From Sulfurovum sp. (GTDB taxonomy: Bacteria > Campylobacterota > Campylobacteria > Campylobacterales > Sulfurovaceae): a DNA stretch of 11,698 nt. The DNA is taken from contig JAUXGC010000027.1 in NCBI GenBank assembly GCA_030622375.1, positions 1 to 11,698 of the forward strand. Direction: 5' to 3'. Below are positions 1 to 7,422 of the stretch, piece by piece (the stretch's first letter is position 1; every line of letters starts with the position of its first letter). The notes under the pieces were generated by a model. The model was not told where the DNA came from. It saw nothing but the letters and a program-made list of their open reading frames with translations, and searched no databases. The translations under genes and the position numbers were made by a program.

Positions 1-2241
1 ACCAAGTTTCTCTAGTTTATCTCGAGATGTGATATTTGCCATAACTACAAGTTTTGATACATCTATATCTGCAATGGCATTTACAATATCTTCGTTTGCC
101 TTATCTGCATCAATCCAATAACTTTGACATTCATTATTGCTTTTGAGTGTATTGAAGTCATTTAGGGATTTAAAGTATTTGACTGGTGCGTCAAAATAAT
201 CAAAGTATTTTTTTAAATAAATATTAAGTTGTGTTGGTAAACCTTTTTTGTATAGACCTATGGTCATATCTGTAAGTTTATCTGTGTCGGGCAAGCTGGC
301 AGAGTCAACCTCTTCAAGTGGAATTGTAAAATAGAATGTTGTGCCAGAACCCTTTTTGCTTTTAAGTTCAAGTTTACCACCCATAAGTTCAACAAAACGA
401 CTAGAGATTGTGAGCCCAAGACCTGTTCCCCCGTATTTTCTACTAGTAGAGACATCTGCTTGAGAAAATGCATCAAATATATGTTTTTGTTGCTCTTGGG
501 TCATACCAATGCCATCGTCTTGGATAGAAAATTTGATGCTAGAAGATGAATCACTCTTAGCTTTCACTTTTTCAATAATTAGATTAATCACTCCACCTTG
601 GTCAGTAAATTTAATGGCGTTACTAATAAGGTTGATAATAATCTCTTTGAGTTTGGTCGGGTCACCTTTGAGTTTTGGACCGATAGCGGGGTCTATATAA
701 AAATTAAGGTCAATATTTTTTTTAGCCGCACCTACTGCATATGTTTCAACTGCACTTTCAAACTCATCAAGAGTATTAAATATAATATTTTCAAGTTCAA
801 TTTTATTACTCTCAATTTTTGAAATATCAAGAATATTGTTGATGATATTTAAAAGATTCTCTGAACTTTTATTAATAATGGAAAGGAACTCTTTTTGTTC
901 ATTATCAAGCTTTGTACTTTTTAATATATTTACAAATCCCACTATGCCATTTAGAGGTGTACGAATTTCATGTGACATATTTGCCAGAAAGAGTGATTTG
1001 GCTTTATTGGCTTCAAGTGCTATGTATTTATCTTCCTTTGATGTATCTATCAGTCCTTCAATAAAATTATAGGCTATCTTGGTCCCCTCGTGTGTATCTA
1101 GATCAATATTTTCAATAGATGCAGTATCTGAAGCTAGATATTGGTCGCTATTTTTTATATCATTGATTGCTTTATTTAAAACATCTTCAAGCTCTTTAAT
1201 GTTTTGTGTAATATCTTTGGTAGTTATATATCCTATATAGGCAAAAATAAAACTCAATAACCAAATAATTGTTGCAATGGAAAGAAAATAAAGTTGTTTT
1301 TTATGGAAAGCCCTGCTCTCTTTTCGCAAGGCATGTGAAACTATATTTTCCGCTTTGGTAAATAGTGATATTTTTTGTGTTTGAAGTACAAACCAATCCA
1401 TAAAAAATGTTCTATAGTTGCCATTATGGGTATGTGTTTCAACAATGGCAGACATTTTTGAAAGTTGCTCAAGTATAGCTTTGGCTTCGGTAGTATCAAA
1501 AATATTTTTTAGTAGTTGGTGTACTTTTTTGCTTGAAACTTGGGATATGTCAAAGATATTTGCTTTTATTTTAACTTTATTCCAAAGTGCAATTTCATCA
1601 ATTGACATAGCTTCTTTTTTCAGTACATGGTATGCGACAAATCCTCTCTCAAGAGCAGCACTTTTTTTTACGGTATAGATTTCAGAGAGTGTTTTTGTCA
1701 GTGAGGATATTTTTGTGTCAAGTACAAATTGGTTTATCTGTAGAAGATTTTCATAGATTGGACCAGATATCTTTTCTGTATAGTCCTTAAAAAATATTTT
1801 TTTGAACTCTGCATTAGGAATAGATGCACTTTTTCTAATACCTTCAAGCTCCACTAAGTTTTCTGAAAGTATTTGATATTTGGTTTCATTCAAATGTGTA
1901 TCTTTGCCGAGTGCCTTAACAAGATAAGGAATATAATTTGTATCTTGAGTAACAAGATTTTTTTTCAACTTTTGTAGAGATTTGTTTGTATTTTTTGTCT
2001 GTTTAGTCAAGGCATTTAAAAATTGTTTTTGGTTGCTCCCTAGGTAGAGAGCCGTCAATCCGCGTTCATTACCAATATGAACAAGAGATTGACTAAGGAA
2101 AGTGTTGTTATTCAATACGCTCTCTAGAGCTTTTGCTTTTTCAAAATTTAAATATGAAATAATCAAAAAATAACTAGACAAGAAAATAAGAAATAAAATA
2201 GGTATCAGTCCAATAAGTTTAAATCTGCTACGTATAGTCAT
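1..2241 (-). CDS. NIT-domain membrane sensor histidine kinase, probably hybrid (partial, C-terminus off the left edge)
   Basis: The frame is open from the ATG at 2241 to the window edge (747 codons) with no stop. Visible order: transmembrane helix at about residues 9-29; a helical extracytoplasmic region at about 30-316 with two ERG motifs ([12 protein letters not shown] near E59 and [10 protein letters not shown] near E198), the signature of nitrate/nitrite-sensing (NIT) domains; a second transmembrane helix at 317-339; a helical linker; a HisKA domain with H-box [12 protein letters not shown] (phosphoacceptor His424); and an HATPase_c domain with N-box NLISNAIKF (N537, N541), G1 box DDGIGM (575-580) and G2 box GGTGLGL near 606-612. 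From about residue 655 comes a receiver-like segment without a clear N-terminal acidic pair, cut by the edge. The start is supported by AAAAGG 9 bases upstream and by the Hpt-gene stop 3 bp away, so the two genes are probably co-translated. Nitrate or nitrite as ligand is only suggested by the domain type; no nitrate genes are nearby. Confidence 0.9.
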   Translation of the reverse strand, partial: MTIRSRFKLIGLIPILFLIFLSSYFLIISYLNFEKAKALESVLNNNTFLSQSLVHIGNERGLTALYLGSNQKQFLNALTKQTKNTNKSLQKLKKNLVTQDTNYIPYLVKALGKDTHLNETKYQILSENLVELEGIRKSASIPNAEFKKIFFKDYTEKISGPIYENLLQINQFVLDTKISSLTKTLSEIYTVKKSAALERGFVAYHVLKKEAMSIDEIALWNKVKIKANIFDISQVSSKKVHQLLKNIFDTTEAKAILEQLSKMSAIVETHTHNGNYRTFFMDWFVLQTQKISLFTKAENIVSHALRKESRAFHKKQLYFLSIATIIWLLSFIFAYIGYITTKDITQNIKELEDVLNKAINDIKNSDQYLASDTASIENIDLDTHEGTKIAYNFIEGLIDTSKEDKYIALEANKAKSLFLANMSHEIRTPLNGIVGFVNILKSTKLDNEQKEFLSIINKSSENLLNIINNILDISKIESNKIELENIIFNTLDEFESAVETYAVGAAKKNIDLNFYIDPAIGPKLKGDPTKLKEIIINLISNAIKFTDQGGVINLIIEKVKAKSDSSSSIKFSIQDDGIGMTQEQQKHIFDAFSQADVSTSRKYGGTGLGLTISSRFVELMGGKLELKSKKGSGTTFYFTIPLEEVDSASLPDTDKLTDMTIGLYKKGLPTQLNIYLKKYFDYFDAPVKYFKSLNDFNTLKSNNECQSYWIDADKANEDIVNAIADIDVSKLVVMANITSRDKLEKLG

Positions 2242-2244
2242 CGT

Positions 2245-3318
2245 TTAGTACCTTTTGCTTTGAATTTCTAGAGATAGAAAATGTGCCCAGTAGCGTTTGA
2301 TTAATTTTTCTAATTCACTGCTATCTTTACAAAATTGTATTTTATGTAGAGTATCAGAGAGTGGTACTATGCGTAGGTTACTTGACGCACCTTTAAGCAA
2401 ATGCCCTATTTTTTGAATGGTATCCAAGTCGCCTTTTTCATAAGCTTTCAGCATTTTTTCTGTCTCTGTATGGGATTGCTCTATAAAATCATCAATAAAC
2501 TCTTTAATAAGACTCGTAGGTAAATCCAACTCTTTACTGGCTTTTCCAAGTTGAAAATCAAAATGTATTGGTCTTATATCATTTAAATCGATAGTGCCAA
2601 AACTTTCAAACGCAGAGTCAGTAGATTTTGTTTCTTGTTCGGGAGTTGTTAGTCTAGAAAGTGTTGCATAGAAAGATGTTATATGTTTGTCTTGGGTATC
2701 TGCTGTACTGTTTTTGATTCGTGAAATAATTTCACTAATCATAGGTAAATGTAAAACATTTGAGAGACTTAATAGCGTCTCTATGGCTTGAGAGCGTCTC
2801 TTCTTCTCGTGGCTCTGAATATCTTTTTTCAAAGTGAGTGTAGTATCAAGGTATTCAGTCAAAAAAGTATGATAATCTTCTTCTGAGATACCTATCTCTT
2901 CAGAAACCTTTTTTACATCAACAATGATAGGAGTTTGCTCGTTATTGTTATCTATAGCATCTGTGCTATATGATGTTTCTATGGACTCTTCTATCACTGG
3001 TGTTTTAGTTTCTGTTATCAGTATCTCTTCTATCACTGGTGTTTTAGTTTCTGTTATCAGTATCTCTTCTGTGGCAGACTTTTGTACTTGAATTAAAGTA
3101 ATATCTCCCAATAACCCCGATAGATTGGTACGCTTTGTCTTGTATGTTACTTTGTTTTTAAGTGTTTCAATAGTAAGGTTCTCATCTTCTGATGAAAACA
3201 CAATATCTTCCAGCGCAATCTTCTTGTAAAATGTATGTATGTTCTCTATGTCAAGCAAGGAGAGTAGAGCAGAATCAATACTAATAATTTGTTCATTTTG
3301 ATTGGTAATATAATACAT
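2245..3318 (-). CDS. Hpt (histidine phosphotransfer) protein with N-terminal PAS-like region and a second, degenerate Hpt-like domain
   Basis: This 357-residue protein has no signal peptide or membrane segment and should be cytoplasmic. The C-terminal domain (about 253-345) carries the Hpt motif IGHLLKGASSNL, with His306 as expected phosphoacceptor, so it would relay phosphate between the adjacent hybrid kinase and a response regulator not seen here. Residues 1-80 look like a small PAS-like sensor fold; this is a weak call. Residues 82-110 hold a perfect 13-residue duplication rich in Glu, Thr and Ile, probably a linker. Residues about 133-222 resemble the C-terminal Hpt domain in helix pattern (EEIGIS...FLTEYL against KELDLP...FIDDFI) but have Thr181 where His306 would align, and no Lys-Gly after it. 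An SD-like AAGGGAG lies 11 bases before the ATG. The kinase gene follows after 3 bp. Confidence 0.85.
   Translation of the reverse strand: MYYITNQNEQIISIDSALLSLLDIENIHTFYKKIALEDIVFSSEDENLTIETLKNKVTYKTKRTNLSGLLGDITLIQVQKSATEEILITETKTPVIEEILITETKTPVIEESIETSYSTDAIDNNNEQTPIIVDVKKVSEEIGISEEDYHTFLTEYLDTTLTLKKDIQSHEKKRRSQAIETLLSLSNVLHLPMISEIISRIKNSTADTQDKHITSFYATLSRLTTPEQETKSTDSAFESFGTIDLNDIRPIHFDFQLGKASKELDLPTSLIKEFIDDFIEQSHTETEKMLKAYEKGDLDTIQKIGHLLKGASSNLRIVPLSDTLHKIQFCKDSSELEKLIKRYWAHFLSLEIQSKRY
2986..3070 (-). repeat. 39-bp perfect in-frame tandem repeat (2 copies plus 7 bp) inside the Hpt gene
   Basis: Bases 2986-3024 and 3025-3063 are identical, and the first 7 bases of a third copy follow (3064-3070). 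The unit is 13 codons, so gaining or losing copies keeps the frame. It encodes EEILITETKTPVI twice (residues 84-109), followed by a further EES. The absence of any silent difference suggests a recent duplication or ongoing slippage. Confidence 0.95.
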
Positions 3319-3353
3319 GTTGAGAAATACTCCCTTTAAAATCTAAATTTTAT

Positions 3354-3382
3354 ATTTTAATGTATAAAAAATACTCATTCAA
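3354..3382 (-). promoter_or_regulatory. Candidate sigma70-type promoter for the Hpt-kinase operon
   Basis: On the minus strand a TTGAAT (3377-3382, -35, 4 of 6 matches to consensus) is followed after exactly 17 bp by TAAAAT (3354-3359, -10, 5 of 6). Transcription would start near 3347, leaving a leader of about 30 bases that includes the AAGGGAG ribosome-binding site. The region is very AT-rich, so chance matches are likely. Read-through from uvrC is also possible, because no terminator is visible between the two genes. Confidence 0.4.
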
Positions 3383-3433
3383 ACTCTATAATAATTAAGC
3401 TAAAAATCAAATAAATTAAGAAGATTTTAACAT

Positions 3434-3457
3434 ATATATTCTATATATTCTATATAT
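3434..3457. repeat. 9-bp tandem repeat (about 2.7 copies) spanning the uvrC stop codon
   Basis: The unit ATATATTCT occurs at 3434-3442 and 3443-3451, and a partial third copy ATATAT follows at 3452-3457. It covers the last codons and TAG stop (3450-3452) of uvrC and the bases after it. It is short and AT-only apart from one C per unit, so it may be simple slippage. Confidence 0.8.
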
Positions 3458-5237
3458 CGAACTTAATAATATCAGCAATTCTACTATTGGTAACTTTAAT
3501 AATATCTTCTCTGGAGGCACTCTCTATGGCTTCAAATGTTCCAAAATAGTCAATGAGTTTTTTTACAGTGGCTTTGCCAATGCCTTTTTTGTTCAAGAGT
3601 GAAATTTGAGTATCTTCTCTTCTCTTTTTGTTTTGATGATAAGTGATAGCGTAACGATGTGCCTCATCTCTCTGTCTTTGAATCCAATGCAAGCGTTTGT
3701 CATTTGGTTTAAGCTCTATGCATCCACTGCTAGTATAAAGAAGGTCTTTGGCTGCGCCTTTGGCACGATGGGCTTTGGCGTCAAGCTTCTCTTTGGCTAT
3801 AGCAATGACATCAAGATTTATATTTTTCTCTTTTAAGAGTCCTAATGCAAGATTTAAATTTGCCATACCTCCATCGAGTATCCATAAATCTGGAGCAGAG
3901 TGCTCCTTGAAGTCTGCTATGCGACGAGAGAGCATCTCTCTCATTTGCCCATATTCATCTCTTTGGTGTAATTTGTAGCGTCTGTAAGAACTTTTATCCC
4001 ATTTGCCTTCACTCCAAACTACCATACCTCCTACTATAGCCACTCCCATCATATGTGAACTGTCAAATGTCTCTATGCGATATGGTATAGCCGATAGGTC
4101 AAGAAGGTTTGCTATTTTCTGTTCCATGATGGAGTTGTTTTCTGTTTGACGCAGTAACTCTTTGCAGTTTTGCAGAGCAAGTGAAATTAGTTTGGCTTTT
4201 GCACCTCTTTGTGGGGTTAATAGCTCTATTTTTTTATTGAAACGTTTGCTTAGTGTTTGGGCTATTTGTTTGTTCTCTTCAAAAGGGTGTGCAGTAAGAA
4301 TCTGTGTAGAGGTGTTGGGCGTATCTGGAGTATAAAATTCTAGCAGAGCTTGTTTGTAAGCTTCATTTTCATCAAATATATGTGTGTGTCTAAAGTAGGA
4401 GTGAGAGCTAGATACAATTTTCCCTTCACGCATAAAAAGTTTTACAACAACTCCCCTTTCGTCACCATTTTGTATGGCAAAAATATCTAAATTTAATCTA
4501 TTGGCTAAGTCAATATTTGAAGAGATGGCAAGTGAAGATATATCGTTGATGGTATCTCTCATGTTTCCAGCCTCTTCATAACGCTCTTGCAGTGCAAGGT
4601 TTTTCATTTTATCTTTCAGTGCTAGTATTAGTTTTTTGCGTTTTACTATGGATGTTTTGGCGCTATTGACTATCTTCCCGTACTCTTGTGGGGTGATTTT
4701 TCCTTCACAAGGTGCCAAACATTTTTTTATCTGATAAAAAAGACAGGCTTTCCCCTCTCTAAGACAAGATTTTTTCTGTACCAAAGGATAAATTTCATAA
4801 AGTGCATCAAACAGGGCTCTGCCACCTGTGGGAAATGGGCCATAATAAGTAATGTTTTTACCTTTTACTACTTTTCGTGTCATTTCAAAACGTGGATACT
4901 CTACAGATTCATCTATGTAAATATAGGGGTAGGTTTTGTCATCACGCAGTAAAATATTATATTTGGGCTTGAGCTGTTTAATCAGAGAGTTTTCAAGTAT
5001 AAGAGCATCTTCTTCTGTCTCTACAACTATGTACTCAAGGCTACTTGCTTCTTGTAGCATTTTGACGATACGTGGACTCTGACTGGAGTTGGGTGTAAAT
5101 TCTGGTGCAAAACGCCAATAACTTTTAACGCGATTTTTGAGATTTTTGGCTTTGCCTATGTAGAGTAGTTTGTGTGAGGCATCAAAATACTGATATACTC
5201 CTGCTGAAGATGGGAGGTTTTGAACTATAGATTGCAT
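3450..5237 (-). CDS. uvrC: UvrABC nucleotide excision repair endonuclease subunit UvrC
   Basis: UvrC makes the two incisions flanking a DNA lesion after UvrA/UvrB have located it. At 595 residues the protein has the normal family length. Domains in order: GIY-YIG nuclease for the 3' cut (GVYQY at 13-17, YIG at 26-28, R36, E82); four cysteines C158, C165, C173 and C177, matching the site of the Fe-S cluster reported in E. coli UvrC; the UVR motif that binds UvrB (ALQERYEEAGNMRD, about 215-228); the RNase H-like domain for the 5' cut (FDSSH with D392, LDGG with D455, and the RDEAHRYAITYH histidine region); and a C-terminal helix-hairpin-helix (KKGIGKATVKKL). The ATG overlaps the end of the upstream DUF721-like gene by 13 bp and has no good SD sequence, which fits translational coupling. 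The downstream phosphorelay is probably a separate unit. Confidence 0.98.
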   Translation of the reverse strand: MQSIVQNLPSSAGVYQYFDASHKLLYIGKAKNLKNRVKSYWRFAPEFTPNSSQSPRIVKMLQEASSLEYIVVETEEDALILENSLIKQLKPKYNILLRDDKTYPYIYIDESVEYPRFEMTRKVVKGKNITYYGPFPTGGRALFDALYEIYPLVQKKSCLREGKACLFYQIKKCLAPCEGKITPQEYGKIVNSAKTSIVKRKKLILALKDKMKNLALQERYEEAGNMRDTINDISSLAISSNIDLANRLNLDIFAIQNGDERGVVVKLFMREGKIVSSSHSYFRHTHIFDENEAYKQALLEFYTPDTPNTSTQILTAHPFEENKQIAQTLSKRFNKKIELLTPQRGAKAKLISLALQNCKELLRQTENNSIMEQKIANLLDLSAIPYRIETFDSSHMMGVAIVGGMVVWSEGKWDKSSYRRYKLHQRDEYGQMREMLSRRIADFKEHSAPDLWILDGGMANLNLALGLLKEKNINLDVIAIAKEKLDAKAHRAKGAAKDLLYTSSGCIELKPNDKRLHWIQRQRDEAHRYAITYHQNKKRREDTQISLLNKKGIGKATVKKLIDYFGTFEAIESASREDIIKVTNSRIADIIKFDI

Positions 5238-5671
5238 TTAATCTGGTCTTTAATTTGCTCAAATTTCTTTTTAATATCTTCATCTTCACTTTGTATCTCA
5301 AAGTTACCTGTGGCAAGCTCATTGTAGTACGGAACGGTGTCTGAGTTACTTTTAGCTTTTGCTACAGGATGATACTTGCTGTGAAAAACAATTACCTTGT
5401 CCGCTTTCATGGTTTTACACTCATTATCATATTTTTTAAGCTGTGTTAATATATCTTTTAACAAATCTTTATTATAATTAAGTTCCATTTTAAAGCTAGG
5501 GTGAGTTACGGCTACAAAAAGTGTTTCGTTTTTAATATAGATAAAAGCGATAGCCTTTTGATATTTTTCTCCTAAGAGTTTGATATATTTTGCATAACAT
5601 GCTTGTTGCTTTAAAAATTTAAATTGAGGTTGGTTACCAAGATGAGACAAAATTATAGACGCTTTTTTCAT
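5225..5671 (-). CDS. DUF721 / DciA-like protein (possible replicative helicase loader)
   Basis: The product has 148 residues and no signal peptide. The segment ETLFVAVTHPSFKMEL followed by a run of helix, then KVIVFHS, fits the DUF721 fold. The start MKKASIILSHL resembles how short epsilonproteobacterial DUF721 proteins begin, as far as I recall. DciA, the best-known DUF721 protein, helps load the DnaB helicase; applying that role here is inference. An in-frame ATG at 5803 would add 44 residues, but they are Cys-rich, read antisense through the LptM-like gene and look unlike the rest, so I chose 5671. No SD precedes this ATG; instead an extended -10 box lies 6 bases upstream, suggesting a leaderless message. 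The gene ends inside uvrC (13-bp overlap) and begins inside the divergent lipoprotein gene (30-bp overlap). Confidence 0.75.
   Translation of the reverse strand: MKKASIILSHLGNQPQFKFLKQQACYAKYIKLLGEKYQKAIAFIYIKNETLFVAVTHPSFKMELNYNKDLLKDILTQLKKYDNECKTMKADKVIVFHSKYHPVAKAKSNSDTVPYYNELATGNFEIQSEDEDIKKKFEQIKDQIKCNL
5590..5617 (+). promoter_or_regulatory. Weak candidate promoter for the LptM-like gene
   Basis: TTGCAT (5590-5595) and TAAAAA (5612-5617) are spaced 16 bp apart on the plus strand, inside the DUF721-like coding region. Any promoter for the lipoprotein gene must lie here or farther into that gene. The match is modest and the sequence AT-rich, so this is only a candidate. Confidence 0.25.
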
Positions 5672-5830
5672 GTTTTTATTATAACATCTGTTTGCTGTAT
5701 CATGATGGCTGGCTGTGGATACAAGACAAAACCTGTATATGTGCCAAATGTTGATGACAATATAGAGACTAAGGTCGATAAAGGGAAAGCAGTAACCACA
5801 CAAAAAGTTATGGCTGACAATAAGATATAA
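5642..5830 (+). CDS. Small LptM-like (YifL-like) lipoprotein
   Basis: The product has 62 residues: a basic start (MRQNYRRFF), a hydrophobic stretch and a lipobox ending MMAGC, so Cys25 should be lipidated after signal peptidase II cleavage. The sequence right after it, CGYKTKPVYVPN, matches the pattern of LptM/YifL lipoproteins (CG.KGPLY.P). In E. coli LptM assists assembly of the LptDE lipopolysaccharide translocon; the same role here is inference. The remaining tail is short and hydrophilic. A TTG at 5624 could add six residues but has no SD; for the ATG at 5642 a GAGG lies 12 bases upstream, a little far. The 5' end overlaps the divergent DUF721-like gene by 30 bp. nadB follows after 73 bp, so the two may share a transcript. 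Confidence 0.75.
   Translation: MRQNYRRFFHVFIITSVCCIMMAGCGYKTKPVYVPNVDDNIETKVDKGKAVTTQKVMADNKI
5678..5686 (-). promoter_or_regulatory. Extended -10 promoter immediately before the DUF721-like/uvrC operon (leaderless start)
   Basis: The minus strand reads TGTTATAAT at 5686-5678, a perfect extended -10 (TGn-TATAAT). It is followed by six bases and then the ATG at 5671, so transcription would begin at or within a base or two of the start codon. No convincing -35 is seen 17 bp upstream, which is common for extended -10 promoters and for this phylum. The box lies within the signal-peptide codons of the divergent lipoprotein gene. Confidence 0.65.
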
Positions 5831-5903
5831 AACTTTTACTCAGTTTGGATTGTAAGATGTCAAGAGTCTCTCTATTTTTCAAAGAAGTTTAAAAAGGATT
5901 TGA

Positions 5904-7352
5904 GTGCAAAAATATGATGTTTTGATTATTGGTGCAGGTATCGCAGGGCTTTATGCTGCAATGCAACTCCCTAAAAGTAAAAAAGTTTTAGTGGTATGTA
6001 AAGATGTCCCTTGGGAATGTAATACTTTTTACGCTCAAGGTGGAATGTCTACTGCCTTGAATGAAGCAGATATCCCTGTGCATGTTGAAGATACAATGGC
6101 CGCAGGTGCTTACCATAATGATAAAGAAGCCGTTGAGATACTCTCCCGTACTTCACTTGAAACTACCCCAGATATCATCAATCGGGGGATGGAGTTTGAT
6201 AGGGATGAAGAAGGGAAGATTCTTTATACGAAAGAAGCAGCACACTCTACAGAGCGTATTGTCCATGCAGGAGGAGATGCTACAGGACGTTATATGCATT
6301 ACTTTATGATGGTGAAAAACAGACATCATCTTCAAAGAAATACTTTAGTTTATGATTTGCTCATAAAAAATGGTAGATGTTATGGGGTAAAAGCTTCTGT
6401 CAATTATGAACCCACAACTATCTATGCAGATGATGTCATAATCGCTTCTGGCGGCATTGGGTCTCTTTATGAGCTCAATACAAACTCAAGAACTATATCG
6501 GCAGATATTCACGGCATCTGTGTAGAAAAAGGTATAGAACTCTCCGACATGGAGTTCATGCAGTTTCACCCAACTGTTTTTGTCGATACTCCTTATGCTA
6601 GAAAACTGTTACTTACTGAAGCACTTAGAGGTGAAGGTGCACACGTAGTCGATGAAAAGGGAAGACGCTTTTTGTTTGATTATGATGAAAGAGGGGAGCT
6701 TGCAAGTCGAGATATCGTAGCACGTGGGATTTTTGATCATAAACGTAAAACAGGAGAAAATGCATATTTGGACTTTTCTATGTTTGAAGAAGAGTGGTTT
6801 GAGCATCGTTTTCCAAATATCACACGTACTTTTAGTGCATTGGGATATCATTTCCCTAAAGATAGAGTTTCTATCAGTCCTGCGTTTCATTATGCCAATG
6901 GAGGAATCAAGTGCGATACCTATGGTTGCATAGAGGGATTTGAAGGACTTTATGTCATTGGTGAAGCGGCAAGAACAGGAGTGCATGGAGCCAATCGTTT
7001 AGCGTCAAACTCTTTACTTGAGGGTATTGTCTTTGCAAGGCGTGCAGTCAATCATCTCTTAAGTAAAGAAAAATCGGTGTTCCAAACACCTAAATTTGAG
7101 AAAGATTACGGTAATATTCTACATAAAGATTACGATAAAATCTATAAACATAAATTGCGTAAAGTGATGTGGGAAGACATAGGTATTATCCGTACGACCA
7201 AAGGATTACATGAGGCGAAAAACCTCATTTATGATATGAAAAACCAAGAGATAGGAAGATTGTTGGAGCTACGACTTAATACCGCTTCCGCCATTGTAGA
7301 TGCTGCACTTGCACGAAAAGAGTCTTTGGGCTCGCACTATATGGAGAAATAA
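5904..7352 (+). CDS. nadB: L-aspartate oxidase
   Basis: NadB oxidises L-aspartate to iminoaspartate, which NadA condenses with dihydroxyacetone phosphate to quinolinate: the first step of de novo NAD synthesis, in the cytoplasm. The 482-residue protein shows the FAD-binding GAGIAGL (10-16), FYAQGGMSTAL (42-52), HSTERIVHAGGDATG (114-128), EFMQFHPT (217-224), ALRGEGA with R242, ELASRD (265-270), PAFHYANGGI (326-335, with H329) and GEAARTGVHGANRLASNS (353-370). The last motif and the lack of the long C-terminal domain of succinate dehydrogenase/fumarate reductase flavoproteins point to NadB. The C-terminal helical bundle ends in ARKESLGSHY, near the usual family ending, so the gene looks intact. 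The start is GTG, with an AAAGGA ribosome-binding site 5 bases upstream. nadA and nadC are not in the window. Confidence 0.96.
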   Translation: MQKYDVLIIGAGIAGLYAAMQLPKSKKVLVVCKDVPWECNTFYAQGGMSTALNEADIPVHVEDTMAAGAYHNDKEAVEILSRTSLETTPDIINRGMEFDRDEEGKILYTKEAAHSTERIVHAGGDATGRYMHYFMMVKNRHHLQRNTLVYDLLIKNGRCYGVKASVNYEPTTIYADDVIIASGGIGSLYELNTNSRTISADIHGICVEKGIELSDMEFMQFHPTVFVDTPYARKLLLTEALRGEGAHVVDEKGRRFLFDYDERGELASRDIVARGIFDHKRKTGENAYLDFSMFEEEWFEHRFPNITRTFSALGYHFPKDRVSISPAFHYANGGIKCDTYGCIEGFEGLYVIGEAARTGVHGANRLASNSLLEGIVFARRAVNHLLSKEKSVFQTPKFEKDYGNILHKDYDKIYKHKLRKVMWEDIGIIRTTKGLHEAKNLIYDMKNQEIGRLLELRLNTASAIVDAALARKESLGSHYMEK

Positions 7353-7422
7353 GATTTTCTCAGGAATTAAGTAAAAGATTTTAATGTATAGAAATATATC
7401 ACATACAACAGAAGGAGAACAG

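Noticed and set aside
5624..5641. TTG start adding six residues to the LptM-like lipoprotein
   Set aside because: No SD precedes it, and the ATG at 5642 gives a normal-length lipoprotein signal.
5672..5803. 44-residue N-terminal extension of the DUF721-like protein from an ATG at 5803
   Set aside because: It lies antisense to the LptM-like gene, is Cys-rich and unlike the rest, and the ATG at 5671 has a promoter box just before it and a family-like N-terminus.
6609..6986. 125-codon open frame on the minus strand inside nadB
   Set aside because: It is the reverse shadow of a well-conserved gene, with no SD and no recognisable domain.
5904..7352. Succinate dehydrogenase/fumarate reductase flavoprotein
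   Set aside because: At 482 residues it is too short, and HGANRLASNSLLEG with this C-terminus fits L-aspartate oxidase; no iron-sulfur or membrane subunit gene is adjacent.
7384..7422. Upstream ATG for NhaD
   Set aside because: The ATG at 7423 has a strong AAGGAGA just upstream; the extra 13 residues are polar and have no SD.
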